Position numbers and translations under genes: made by a program. Under the pieces are notes generated by a model, which saw only the letters and a program-made list of their open reading frames with translations, did no database searches and had not been told where the DNA came from. 64,000 nt of DNA from Streptomyces sp. NBC_00237 (GTDB lineage Bacteria; Actinomycetota; Actinomycetes; Streptomycetales; Streptomycetaceae): contig NZ_JAPEMT010000003.1 of assembly GCF_026342435.1 (NCBI RefSeq), positions 1,116,001 through 1,180,000 on the forward strand, written 5' to 3'. This document shows, piece by piece, positions 18,201-25,763 of this stretch (positions are counted from its first letter, which is position 1; each line of letters begins with the position of its first letter).

Positions 18201-18887
18201 TTAAGCCGTCCAGGTTCCGTTGAGATCGGCGATCAGCCTCTTCACCAGAGGCTCGGTCGAGGCCGGGTTCTGGCCGGTGTACAGGCCGCGGTCGACCACG
18301 ACGTGCGCGCCCCAGGGGTCCCGGGCGCGTGTGTAGTGACCGCCGAGGTCGGCGATGCGGCCCTCCAGGAGCCACGGGGCGCGAAGCTCCAGGTCGAAGT
18401 CCCGTTCGCCCTCCGTGGTGAAGCCGGTGCACTCGAAGCCCCGGAAGAGCCAGTCGCCCGTGTCGTCCTGTGCCCGGAGCACCGCGGCAGTGCCGTGGCA
18501 GACCGCGGACACTGGTTTGCCCGACAGGTGCAACTCGCGTACGAGAGCGCCGAGTTCGGCGTTGACGGCGAGGTCCTCCATCGGGCCGTGCCCGCCGGGG
18601 ACGTACAGGAGGTCGTAGGAGTCCGTCTGCTGGTGTTCCAGGACGTGCGGCCGGGTGAGTTCGGTGCCGAGTGCGGACAGGTAGGCGGCGGCCTCCTCGA
18701 TCAGTCCGGCGGGGTCGGGGGTGGGGGTGACGCCTCCCGGCGTGGCCAGGGTGATCCGGTACCCGGCCTCGGCGAACAGGCGGTGGGCGTCGATGAGTTC
18801 CTCCGGCCAGAAGCCGCAGGGGTAGGTGCTGCCGTCGGCGAGGGTCCAGTGTGTGGCCGCGGTGACGGCGATGAGGACGGAGGTCAT
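18201..18887 (-). CDS. DJ-1/PfpI-family protein
   Basis: The 228-residue protein has the class I glutamine-amidotransferase-like fold of DJ-1/Hsp31 proteins: acidic Glu in WPEE (about residue 29), LLYVPGGHG and the nucleophile elbow SAVCHG with Cys130-His131. Members act as glyoxalase III, chaperone/deglycase or isonitrile hydratase enzymes; which one cannot be told here. It is the last gene of the left minus-strand operon of the putative N-N bond locus, 107 bases after the cupin gene. The ATG at 18887 lacks a clear ribosome site. Confidence 0.82.
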   Translation of the reverse strand: MTSVLIAVTAATHWTLADGSTYPCGFWPEELIDAHRLFAEAGYRITLATPGGVTPTPDPAGLIEEAAAYLSALGTELTRPHVLEHQQTDSYDLLYVPGGHGPMEDLAVNAELGALVRELHLSGKPVSAVCHGTAAVLRAQDDTGDWLFRGFECTGFTTEGERDFDLELRAPWLLEGRIADLGGHYTRARDPWGAHVVVDRGLYTGQNPASTEPLVKRLIADLNGTWTA

Positions 18888-18994
18888 GAGGGGGGAACTT
18901 CCTGCTCGGCGTTGGCCGGGCGGCCCGTGCAGGCCGCCCGGCCAACGGATGGCCGCCCCGGATTGACGGGGCGGCCGCGGTGCGTACGGGTCGG

Positions 18995-20182
18995 CTAGAC
19001 GTGGAGCTCCTGGTGCCCGTCACCGGACTCCAGCGCCTCCTCGGCGTACAGCCCGAGGCTGCGGAGTGCCGGGAAGTCGTGGAAGGAGAACAGGCACGCG
19101 TCCTCGGACTCGTCGTCATTCGCGTGCTCGTGCCAGGCCCACGACGGTACGCAGAAGATGTCGTTCTTCTCCCAGTCGAAGCGCTGGCCCGCGATCACGG
19201 AGTGGCCGCGCCCCTCGGCGACCTGGTAGACCACGGAGCCCGTGTGCCGGTGAGCCAGGGTCGGCTGGCCCGGACGCAGCAACTGCATGTGCGCACCGAT
19301 GGTCGGCATGACGGGCCCGCCGGTGGCCGGGTTCACGTACTCCATGATCACGCCGTCGTACGGGGACCCGGTGCTGACCTGCGCCAGGTCGCGGAGTGCC
19401 GTGTACGTCTTGTCCCAGGGGAAGAGCAGCAGCGGCGACGCGGCACCGGAGCGGCGGGTGTCCGGGGCGAGCAGTCCGCTTCCGTATTCGAGGAGGGAGG
19501 CGTTGACGATGCGCCCGGGACTCTGATGGCGGTCGGGGTGCAACGCGAAGAAGTTGGCGTCGAGCGCGTTGACCAGAGGGTCGTCGGTGCCGTCCTGCCA
19601 GATGACCGGTGCGTCGCCCGCATCGGTGCCGTGCTCGTGCCAGGTTCCGCCCGGGGTGATGACGAAGTCGTTGGGCCCGACCTCGAGGCGGTCGCCGTTG
19701 ACGACGGTCCAGGCCCCGCTGCCCTCGATGACGAAGCGCAGGGCGGAGGCCGCGTGCCGGTGCGCGGTCATGGACTCGCCGGGGTTCTGGAGCTGGAGGC
19801 CGCTGTAGAGGTGGCCGACGGCCGACGGGCTGCCGTTGGGCGAGGTCACGTGAGCCGTGGCCCGGTCGGCGGTGCCGGGGTTCACCAGCGAGACCACGCG
19901 CAGGGCCGCGTCGTCGGCGCGGGCGAAACGGGCGGACTCCAGGGCCAGCGGGCGCAGGTCCCGGTACCTCCAGAGGGTGGGTACGGAGGCGGGCCGGGGG
20001 CTCCAGGGGCCGTCGCCCGTGCTCCAGCGGGCCTCGGCGCTGAACTGGGCGAGCCGCGACTGGACGTCCTCGCGGGCGGCCACGAGATCGTCCAGGGGCT
20101 GGGGTGGCGACGGTTCGGGAGCGGCGGGTGCGGCTGTCTGTGGTGCGGTGGGCGCGACGGCTCGCTGCGTGGCGGGGGTCAT
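18995..20182 (-). CDS. Double-cupin protein, gentisate 1,2-dioxygenase-like
   Basis: The 395-residue protein contains two cupin barrels. The first has MTAHRHAASALRFVIEG and a following HEHG; the second has LAHRHTGSVVYQV and a later WHEH, giving two potential metal sites of the RHxH type. Gentisate dioxygenases use Fe(II) to cleave aromatic rings. In hydrazine synthetases a cupin domain partners a MetRS-like domain, so this protein is a candidate partner of the MetRS-like gene at 29478 (inference). AAGGAGA precedes the ATG. Which metal is bound cannot be seen. Confidence 0.78.
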   Translation of the reverse strand: MTPATQRAVAPTAPQTAAPAAPEPSPPQPLDDLVAAREDVQSRLAQFSAEARWSTGDGPWSPRPASVPTLWRYRDLRPLALESARFARADDAALRVVSLVNPGTADRATAHVTSPNGSPSAVGHLYSGLQLQNPGESMTAHRHAASALRFVIEGSGAWTVVNGDRLEVGPNDFVITPGGTWHEHGTDAGDAPVIWQDGTDDPLVNALDANFFALHPDRHQSPGRIVNASLLEYGSGLLAPDTRRSGAASPLLLFPWDKTYTALRDLAQVSTGSPYDGVIMEYVNPATGGPVMPTIGAHMQLLRPGQPTLAHRHTGSVVYQVAEGRGHSVIAGQRFDWEKNDIFCVPSWAWHEHANDDESEDACLFSFHDFPALRSLGLYAEEALESGDGHQELHV

Positions 20183-20358
20183 GTTCGTTTCTCCTTCGCG
20201 ACGGGTGGGCGAGGACGGGGCCGCACGGGGGTGCGGCGACCGTGGGGAGGGTGCCGGGTGCGGGCCGGCGGGGGTGGTGCCGGTCCGCGCACCGCCGGGG
20301 CCGGTGCGCCCCGGGCGGTTGTGCTCGGCCGACGCCGGCGGTCAGCCGGCGGTGGGGC

Positions 20359-21861
20359 TCAGCATGCGGTGGGGCTCAACATGTGGTGATGGGCCTCGGC
20401 GGCCGTGGCGGTGAGGAGCTCCCAGAGCCCTTCGACGTCCTCGCGGCGGGTCTGGATGTTGCCGATGGAGACCCGCAGGACGTAACCGGCGGCCGTGACC
20501 GTGTGCGACAGATATGCCTTGCCGGTCTCGCCCACCGCCGAGCAGATGCGCTCGTTGAGGGCGTCGAGCCATTCCCGCCGTTCGGTGGCGCACAGGTGCT
20601 TCGGCACCTCTTCGGGTTCGAAGCGCAGACACACGAGGGGCAGTACGGAGTCGGCGGGCACAGTCCACTGGGGGTGGGCGGCGGCCCGGTCGCGCAGCCA
20701 CTGGGAGAGTTCCACCGCGTGCCCGAGCCGGTCCGCCAGGCCCTGGCGGCCGAATGAGCGGATGATCCACCAGATCTTCAACGCGCGGAACTGACGGCCC
20801 AGTTGCAGGCTGTAGTTCATGTAGTCGACGGCGGCGTCCTCGGGCTCGACCCGCAGATACTCCGGCACCAGCCGGAAGGCGTTGGGCAGGGCGCCGGTCC
20901 GTCGGCAGTACAGGGCCGTCGCCTCCATGGGGCAGAACAGCACCTTGTGCGGGTTGATGACCAGCGAGTCGGCCAGCTCCAGGTCGCCGAGATACGGGCG
21001 TACGGCGTCGGCGAGGCGCCACAGCCCTCCGTACGCGGCATCCACGTGCAGCCAGATCCCGTGTTCCCGGCAGATCTCGGAGAGGGCGGGCAGGGGGTCG
21101 ATGGCACCGGTGGAGGTGGTGCCGACGGTGGCGACGACGGCGAAGGGCCGTCGGCCGTGCTCCAGGTCCCGGCGGATCGCCAGGGCCAGTGCCTCCGGGG
21201 GCAGCCGGCCCTCGTCGTCGGCCGCCAGACGCACGACGTTGTCGGTGCCGATGCCGAGGGTGATCGCCGCCTTCTCGACCGAGCTGTGCGTCTGGTCGGA
21301 GGTGTACAGGCGCAGCTGGGGCACGTCCCGGCCGGCCAGCCCCCGCTCGCGCACGTCGAGGTCGGTGAGCGCGTCCCGGGCGGCGGCCAGGCCGTACAGG
21401 GTGGCCAGGGAGGCGCCGTTGACGAGCACGCCGTCGGCATCCCGGGGGTAGCCGACCATCTCGGCCATCCAGTCCAGGACCGTCTTCTCGACGGCCGCCG
21501 CGGCCGGTGCCGTCTTCCACAGCATCGCGTTGACGTTGAGTGCGGCGGTGAGCGTCTCCGCGAGGATCGCGGGCCCGCTGGAACTGTTGCTGAAGTAGGC
21601 GTGGAAGGAGGGGTGGTGCCACTGCGTCAGATTCGGGACGACCGTCTCGAAGGTCTCGTCGAGCAGTTCCTTGAAGTGCGTCGGCTGTTCGGGGACCGGA
21701 CCGGCGAAGAGGCCCTGGAGGTCCGCGGCACTGCGCCGAGAGGTGACGGGCAGGTCCCGGATCGTCTCCTGGTGCTCGCGGATGCGGGACAGCAACTCCC
21801 GCCCGTTCTCTTCCAGTTCGGACGGCTGCCAGTCGCCCAGCGAGGGCTCCGTCATGCTCAT
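20359..21861 (-). CDS. PLP-dependent group II (aromatic-L-amino-acid) decarboxylase
   Basis: The 500-residue enzyme has the group II decarboxylase features: WHHPSFHAYF, His192 in DQTHSSVEKAA, Asp274 in HVDAAYGG and the PLP lysine Lys306 in NPHKVLF. The family decarboxylates aromatic or related amino acids to amines; substrate choice cannot be read from the sequence. Its ATG at 21861 overlaps the stop of the upstream small gene (ATGA), so the two are coupled. In this locus it may decarboxylate the amino-acid building block or the coupled product (inference). Confidence 0.9.
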   Translation of the reverse strand: MSMTEPSLGDWQPSELEENGRELLSRIREHQETIRDLPVTSRRSAADLQGLFAGPVPEQPTHFKELLDETFETVVPNLTQWHHPSFHAYFSNSSSGPAILAETLTAALNVNAMLWKTAPAAAAVEKTVLDWMAEMVGYPRDADGVLVNGASLATLYGLAAARDALTDLDVRERGLAGRDVPQLRLYTSDQTHSSVEKAAITLGIGTDNVVRLAADDEGRLPPEALALAIRRDLEHGRRPFAVVATVGTTSTGAIDPLPALSEICREHGIWLHVDAAYGGLWRLADAVRPYLGDLELADSLVINPHKVLFCPMEATALYCRRTGALPNAFRLVPEYLRVEPEDAAVDYMNYSLQLGRQFRALKIWWIIRSFGRQGLADRLGHAVELSQWLRDRAAAHPQWTVPADSVLPLVCLRFEPEEVPKHLCATERREWLDALNERICSAVGETGKAYLSHTVTAAGYVLRVSIGNIQTRREDVEGLWELLTATAAEAHHHMLSPTAC

Positions 21862-22217
21862 GCGGCTTCTCCGTGGTGGCTGTGGTCATGCCCGTGGTCG
21901 TCGTCGTGTTCGACCTCGACGGGCATCTCGGTGGCGTACTCGACCAGCCGCGGCGACGAGCAGTACTTCGCGTAGAACTCCTGGAGCCTCGGCTCCTCGG
22001 CGTCGCGCAGGCCCTCGTGGGAGTCGCGGTTCGACCAGGGGTAGATCATGGTGACGCGTGCCGGGTCGGCCTCGCTCTGGTAGAAGTGCGCGTGACCGGA
22101 CCAGCCCGGGTTGCGGTGGGCGTCGGGGCCGGTCAACTCGTCCATCTCCTGCATGAGTTCGAGGGCGCGGGGGGTCGACTCCTCGTTGAGGTGCCAGGTC
22201 TCGATGACGGTGATCAT
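21858..22217 (-). CDS. Small ABM-like protein with a His/Asp-rich C-terminal tail
   Basis: The 119-residue protein begins MITVIETWHLNEE and looks like a dimeric alpha/beta-barrel (antibiotic biosynthesis monooxygenase or NIPSNAP-like) fold. The C-terminus, HDDDHGHDHSHHGEAA, is a likely metal-binding tail. AAGGAG lies eight bases before the ATG at 22217. An open frame extends upstream but that part is Pro/Arg-rich and lacks a ribosome site. It is translationally coupled to the decarboxylase. Function is unknown; metal delivery or a monooxygenase step are possibilities. Confidence 0.75.
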   Translation of the reverse strand: MITVIETWHLNEESTPRALELMQEMDELTGPDAHRNPGWSGHAHFYQSEADPARVTMIYPWSNRDSHEGLRDAEEPRLQEFYAKYCSSPRLVEYATEMPVEVEHDDDHGHDHSHHGEAA

Positions 22218-22320
22218 GCGGGTGTCTCCTTGAGCGTGCAGGTGTGTGGGGGGGCGAGGGTGTGCCGGTGGGGCGCGTGCCCCACCGGCGGCCGCGACGG
22301 GTCGTTGCCTACGGGGCCGT

Positions 22321-22851
22321 TCAGCCCGTGGGCTGCCGGTCGAGGAATTCCCTGAGCTGGGACTTCCCGCCGGGTACGAACCGTTCACAGACGAGCATGT
22401 GGTGGCGGCGGTTGCGTGACTGGGCGCTCCACAGTCGCTTGACGCCCGACAGGGTGTTCCCGTCGAGTGCGCCCCGGGACTTGAGCCGTCGGACGGTCGC
22501 CCGCAGAGTTCGCAGGTGACCGACCATCTGGCTGTGGTCGGTGTTCATCGTGCCGGAGAAGCCCGGACTGAGCATCGGGGGCGCCATGGACGGCCTGATG
22601 AGGTCGTCGTACGCCTGCGGCGAGAAGTCGGCCGCGTACTTCATGGTGGCGGTGGCCGCGTCGTAGAGGCCCGCGAGCCGGTGGAGCAGGGTGGTCGCCT
22701 GCTGCTGGTCCTCGTTCTCCAGCCGGTCCTGGAGTTCGACCAACGTGCTGTTCATCACGATGAGTTGCAGATGGAAGGCATGGTGGCCGATCTTCCACTT
22801 GCGGACCGAACGGGCGAGATCGGGAGTGAGTGTCTGCGGCCCGGAGGTCAT
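22321..22851 (-). CDS. Unrecognised 176-residue helical protein
   Basis: The protein starts MTSGPQTLTPDLARSV and is mostly helical, with WKIGHHAFHLQLIVMN, a Gln-rich NEDQQQATTLLHRL stretch and RNRRHHMLVCERF near the end. The His-containing helices (HHAFH, RRHHM) could bind metal or heme but no family is recognised. The ATG at 22851 overlaps the upstream gene's stop (ATGA). It belongs to the left operon together with the ABM-like, decarboxylase and cupin genes, so a role in the same pathway is likely. Confidence 0.72.
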   Translation of the reverse strand: MTSGPQTLTPDLARSVRKWKIGHHAFHLQLIVMNSTLVELQDRLENEDQQQATTLLHRLAGLYDAATATMKYAADFSPQAYDDLIRPSMAPPMLSPGFSGTMNTDHSQMVGHLRTLRATVRRLKSRGALDGNTLSGVKRLWSAQSRNRRHHMLVCERFVPGGKSQLREFLDRQPTG

Positions 22852-23210
22852 GAAGCGGCTCCGGCGGGCTCGGCGTCCCGTGCCGAGGCCACCCAGCGGG
22901 CCAAGGTGGTCTCCATGACAACGAGGAGTCCACTGAGGATGTCCCGCTGGTCCGCGGGGTCCAGCCCGGTGCCCTCCGGGTCCCCGGTGTCGGTACCGCA
23001 CAGGTCGTCGATGAGCTGCCGGGCGACTCCCAGGCAGCTTTCGCTCCAGTCGAGGAGGTCTCCGTCGGAGCGCCGGATGCGGAAGTACTCGTCGTACTCC
23101 TGCGGTCCCGAGGCTCCGCTGTCCGGGTCGGGGATGCGTCCGTCGGGCGGCAGCGACACCGGGGTGACGAGACCGAAGTCCGGCGCCGGTTCTTTGTCGG
23201 TGGTGGTCAT
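22848..23210 (-). CDS. Unrecognised 120-residue acidic protein
   Basis: An acidic protein starting MTTTDKEPAPDFGLVTPVSL, with QEYDEYFRIRRSDGDLLDW and a helical C-terminal half. It is the first gene of the left minus-strand operon and is coupled by four-base overlap to the 176-residue gene, suggesting a two-subunit unit. No ribosome site of note and no family recognised. Confidence 0.7.
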   Translation of the reverse strand: MTTTDKEPAPDFGLVTPVSLPPDGRIPDPDSGASGPQEYDEYFRIRRSDGDLLDWSESCLGVARQLIDDLCGTDTGDPEGTGLDPADQRDILSGLLVVMETTLARWVASARDAEPAGAAS

Positions 23211-23601
23211 GGTGGTGTTCCCCCGCTTCTGCTGGTGGGTTCGGCCGGCAGGCCGATGTGCCGTGGGAAGGTTCGGAATCGTGCGGTTCTCGACCTGAAC
23301 CGGCTGGAATGCCGGCAGGGTGAACTGCCTTTGCTTGCGCTTTCTCTTTCCGCTGAGGGGCGAGTCCTATTTTCTCTTTCGGCCTGTACGGAAGTGGCGC
23401 CGCGGGCCGGCCGGTGAGGCGAGCCGTCAACTTTCTATCCCGTTCCGGTGGGCAGAGGCAACAGTGAAAATCGATCTTCACACTCCGTACATGTTTCACG
23501 GCGGGCGGCCCTCTGGAAATCGATCAGATAAGCCTGGCTTTGGATTTCTGCTAACGAATCATCACTATTGCTTGCGGCTTGCAACAGGCACAGTGAGCGC
23601 C
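23211..23601. promoter_or_regulatory. Divergent promoter region between the two transcription units of the N-N locus
   Basis: The 391 bases separate the left minus-strand operon from the plus-strand EamA gene. Two AT-richer patches (about 23330-23385 and 23485-23590, the first with repeated TTTCTCTTTC) stand out against the GC-rich surroundings and are the likely promoter area. No palindromic operator was identified. Confidence 0.45.
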
Positions 23602-24582
23602 ATGTCGATCAACCACGAACCGAAAGCGCGGGAGCGGACGACACCACCGGAGGAATCCGGCCGCACGCGGCAGGAGGTGACGGACCGGCACCATCCGGTG
23701 CTGCTGGTCCTGCTCGGCGGACTGTGCATCGCGGGCTCCGCCGTCTTCGTCAAACTCTCCGGAACCAGCGCCGGAACCGCCGCTTTCTTCCGGTGCACCC
23801 TCGCGCTCGTCGTACTGGTGCCGCTCGCCCTCGTCGAGTACCGCAGAATCGGGGCCAGGCCGCGCCGGCTGTGGAAGCTGGACGCGGCGGCGGGCGTGCT
23901 GCTCGGCGTCGACTACGTCCTGTGGGCGGCGAGCATCGCCACCGTCGGCGCCTCCATCGCCACCGTCCTGATCAACATTCAGGTCGTGGTCTTCCCACTT
24001 CTGGGCCGCATCTTCTCCAAGACACCCCTGGCCAGACGTTTCCTGGTGACGCTGCCGCTCATGCTCTTCGGCGTCGCCCTGGCCAGCGGCTCGCTCGGGG
24101 TGCCCGTGGCGGGCAGCGATCCCGTGCTCGGCGGCATCTACGGGGCGGCGGCGGGCTGTGCCTACGCCGGGTACCTGTACCTGATGCGGCTCGGCGGCGG
24201 CCAGGGCCACTTCGTCCAGCCGGTCGGCACCGCGACCGCCACCGCGGCCCTGGCCGCGCTCGTGCTCGGCGGCCTGTGGACCGGCATCGACCTGCCCTCC
24301 GGCTGGGCGGCCTGGGGCTGGCTGACCGCGCTCGCGCTCATCGGCCAGGTGCTGGCCTGGCTCATCATGACGCCTGCCCTGCCCCGGCTGGCACCCCATG
24401 TCAGTGCGGCGCTGCTGCTGTTGCATCCGGTCATGGCGATCCTGCTGGGCATGGCGATCGGGGAGCGGCCCACGGCACTCCAGCTCGGCGGATGCGTTCT
24501 GGTGCTGCTCGTCGTCTGGGTCGCCAATCGCACCCCGCAGGAGCGGCGGAGGGGTGGGAAGGGGGAGCAGCGGAAATCATGA
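23602..24582 (+). CDS. EamA/DMT-family transporter
   Basis: The 326-residue membrane protein has about ten hydrophobic segments in two repeats, with an N-terminal hydrophilic lead of about 30 residues and a basic C-terminus. EamA proteins export amino acids, metabolites or drugs. The ATG at 23602 has no strong ribosome site; a GTG nine bases upstream in frame is possible. It converges with a second EamA gene at 24723. Export of, or resistance to, the locus product is the likely role (inference). Confidence 0.85.
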   Translation: MSINHEPKARERTTPPEESGRTRQEVTDRHHPVLLVLLGGLCIAGSAVFVKLSGTSAGTAAFFRCTLALVVLVPLALVEYRRIGARPRRLWKLDAAAGVLLGVDYVLWAASIATVGASIATVLINIQVVVFPLLGRIFSKTPLARRFLVTLPLMLFGVALASGSLGVPVAGSDPVLGGIYGAAAGCAYAGYLYLMRLGGGQGHFVQPVGTATATAALAALVLGGLWTGIDLPSGWAAWGWLTALALIGQVLAWLIMTPALPRLAPHVSAALLLLHPVMAILLGMAIGERPTALQLGGCVLVLLVVWVANRTPQERRRGGKGEQRKS

Positions 24583-24641
24583 ACGTAACGTGAAGGAAAT
24601 ACTCTTCCGAAGAAGCAAAAATGCGCACGTGAGGAAATGGA

Positions 24642-24692
24642 AATGCGCACGGTACGGCCCCGTAATTCTCCCGGGGCCGTACCGTGCGCATT
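24642..24692. terminator. Bidirectional terminator between convergent EamA genes
   Basis: A perfect 21-bp inverted repeat (24642-24662 with 24672-24692) closes a 9-base loop and sits between two convergent genes. The stem is GC-rich, ends in AA/TT, and is followed on the plus side by TTCTCTTTC. Confidence 0.85.
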
Positions 24693-24722
24693 CTCTTTCG
24701 CGTTTCCTCCGGGCCGTTCCTT

Positions 24723-25763
24723 TTAACGCGCGCGTTTGGTGTTCACCAGTACCGCGCCGGCCAGTGCGACGAGTCCCCCGACGAGGCCGAAGGCGCCCGG
24801 GAGTTCGCCCAGTACGAGGAAGGAGATGACCACCGTGACCACCGGGAGCACGTACAGCGCGGAGGTCGTGGTGCCCACGTCCAACTGGGACAGCGCGTGG
24901 TTCCACAGCAAGTAGGCGACCGCCGCGGGGAAGACACCCAGGTAGACCATGACCAGGACGCTGCCGGCCGAGGCGTCTGTCAGGTCCCGGGTCAGAGCGC
25001 CGAGGAACGGCAGCATCATGAGGGTGCCCGGCACGGTCACGAACACGTTCAGCTCCGTCGGACCGTACTTCCGCAGCAGCGGCTTGGAGAGCACGAAGTA
25101 CAGGCTCTCCGCGAGCGCCGCACCGAGGACGTACAGCGCTCCCGCGTTGATCTGCAGGCCCGCCTGGTCGGCGTAGAGCATCACCACGGTGCCCGCCACG
25201 CCCACGGCGATACCGACCCACCCGAGCACCGCCACCCGCTCGCGGAGGATGGCCGCGGCCAGGACGGCGCTGAACACCGGAACCTGCCCGACGAGAAAGC
25301 TGGTGGTGCCCGAACTGACCGTCTGCTCGCCGAAGTTGACGCCGAGGTTGTAGATCACGATGAGCAGGAGCGAGCACAGCAGCAGGAGCGGTACGTCCCC
25401 GCGCGCGGGCAGCCGCAGGGGTGTCCGGCGCAACCGCGACGTCACCACCCAGACCACCAGGACGGCCAGGGAGGCGATGAGGAAACGCAGGAGAGCCATC
25501 GGCCCGGGGCCGAAGTCGTGCAGCGTTGCCTTGATGCCCACGAACGCGGAGGCCCACAGGACCAGCGCGCCGCCGAGGGCCGGCCACACCGTCCACGGCG
25601 GACCGGTCCGCGCGGTCCCCGGCCCGCTCGGCGGGGCGGTGTCGGGGTCCCGCGCAGCGGTGGTGGCAAGCCCTGCCGTCAGGTCCTCCGACACGTCCGG
25701 TGCCGCCGCCCTTGTCGAATGCGTCGCCTTCGTCCTCGTGGTCTTTGTCGTTCGGTCCGTCAT
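24723..25763 (-). CDS. EamA/DMT-family transporter, second copy
   Basis: The 346-residue protein has an extra hydrophilic N-terminus of about 55 residues (Thr/Lys-rich start MTDRTTKTTRTK) before ten predicted helices of the drug/metabolite transporter fold. The ATG at 25763 overlaps the stop of the WD40 gene. It is the last gene of the right minus-strand operon (dioxygenase, MetRS-like, N-hydroxylase, WD40, EamA), so product export is the likely role. The two EamA genes are clearly different proteins, not a recent duplication. Confidence 0.87.
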   Translation of the reverse strand: MTDRTTKTTRTKATHSTRAAAPDVSEDLTAGLATTAARDPDTAPPSGPGTARTGPPWTVWPALGGALVLWASAFVGIKATLHDFGPGPMALLRFLIASLAVLVVWVVTSRLRRTPLRLPARGDVPLLLLCSLLLIVIYNLGVNFGEQTVSSGTTSFLVGQVPVFSAVLAAAILRERVAVLGWVGIAVGVAGTVVMLYADQAGLQINAGALYVLGAALAESLYFVLSKPLLRKYGPTELNVFVTVPGTLMMLPFLGALTRDLTDASAGSVLVMVYLGVFPAAVAYLLWNHALSQLDVGTTTSALYVLPVVTVVISFLVLGELPGAFGLVGGLVALAGAVLVNTKRAR

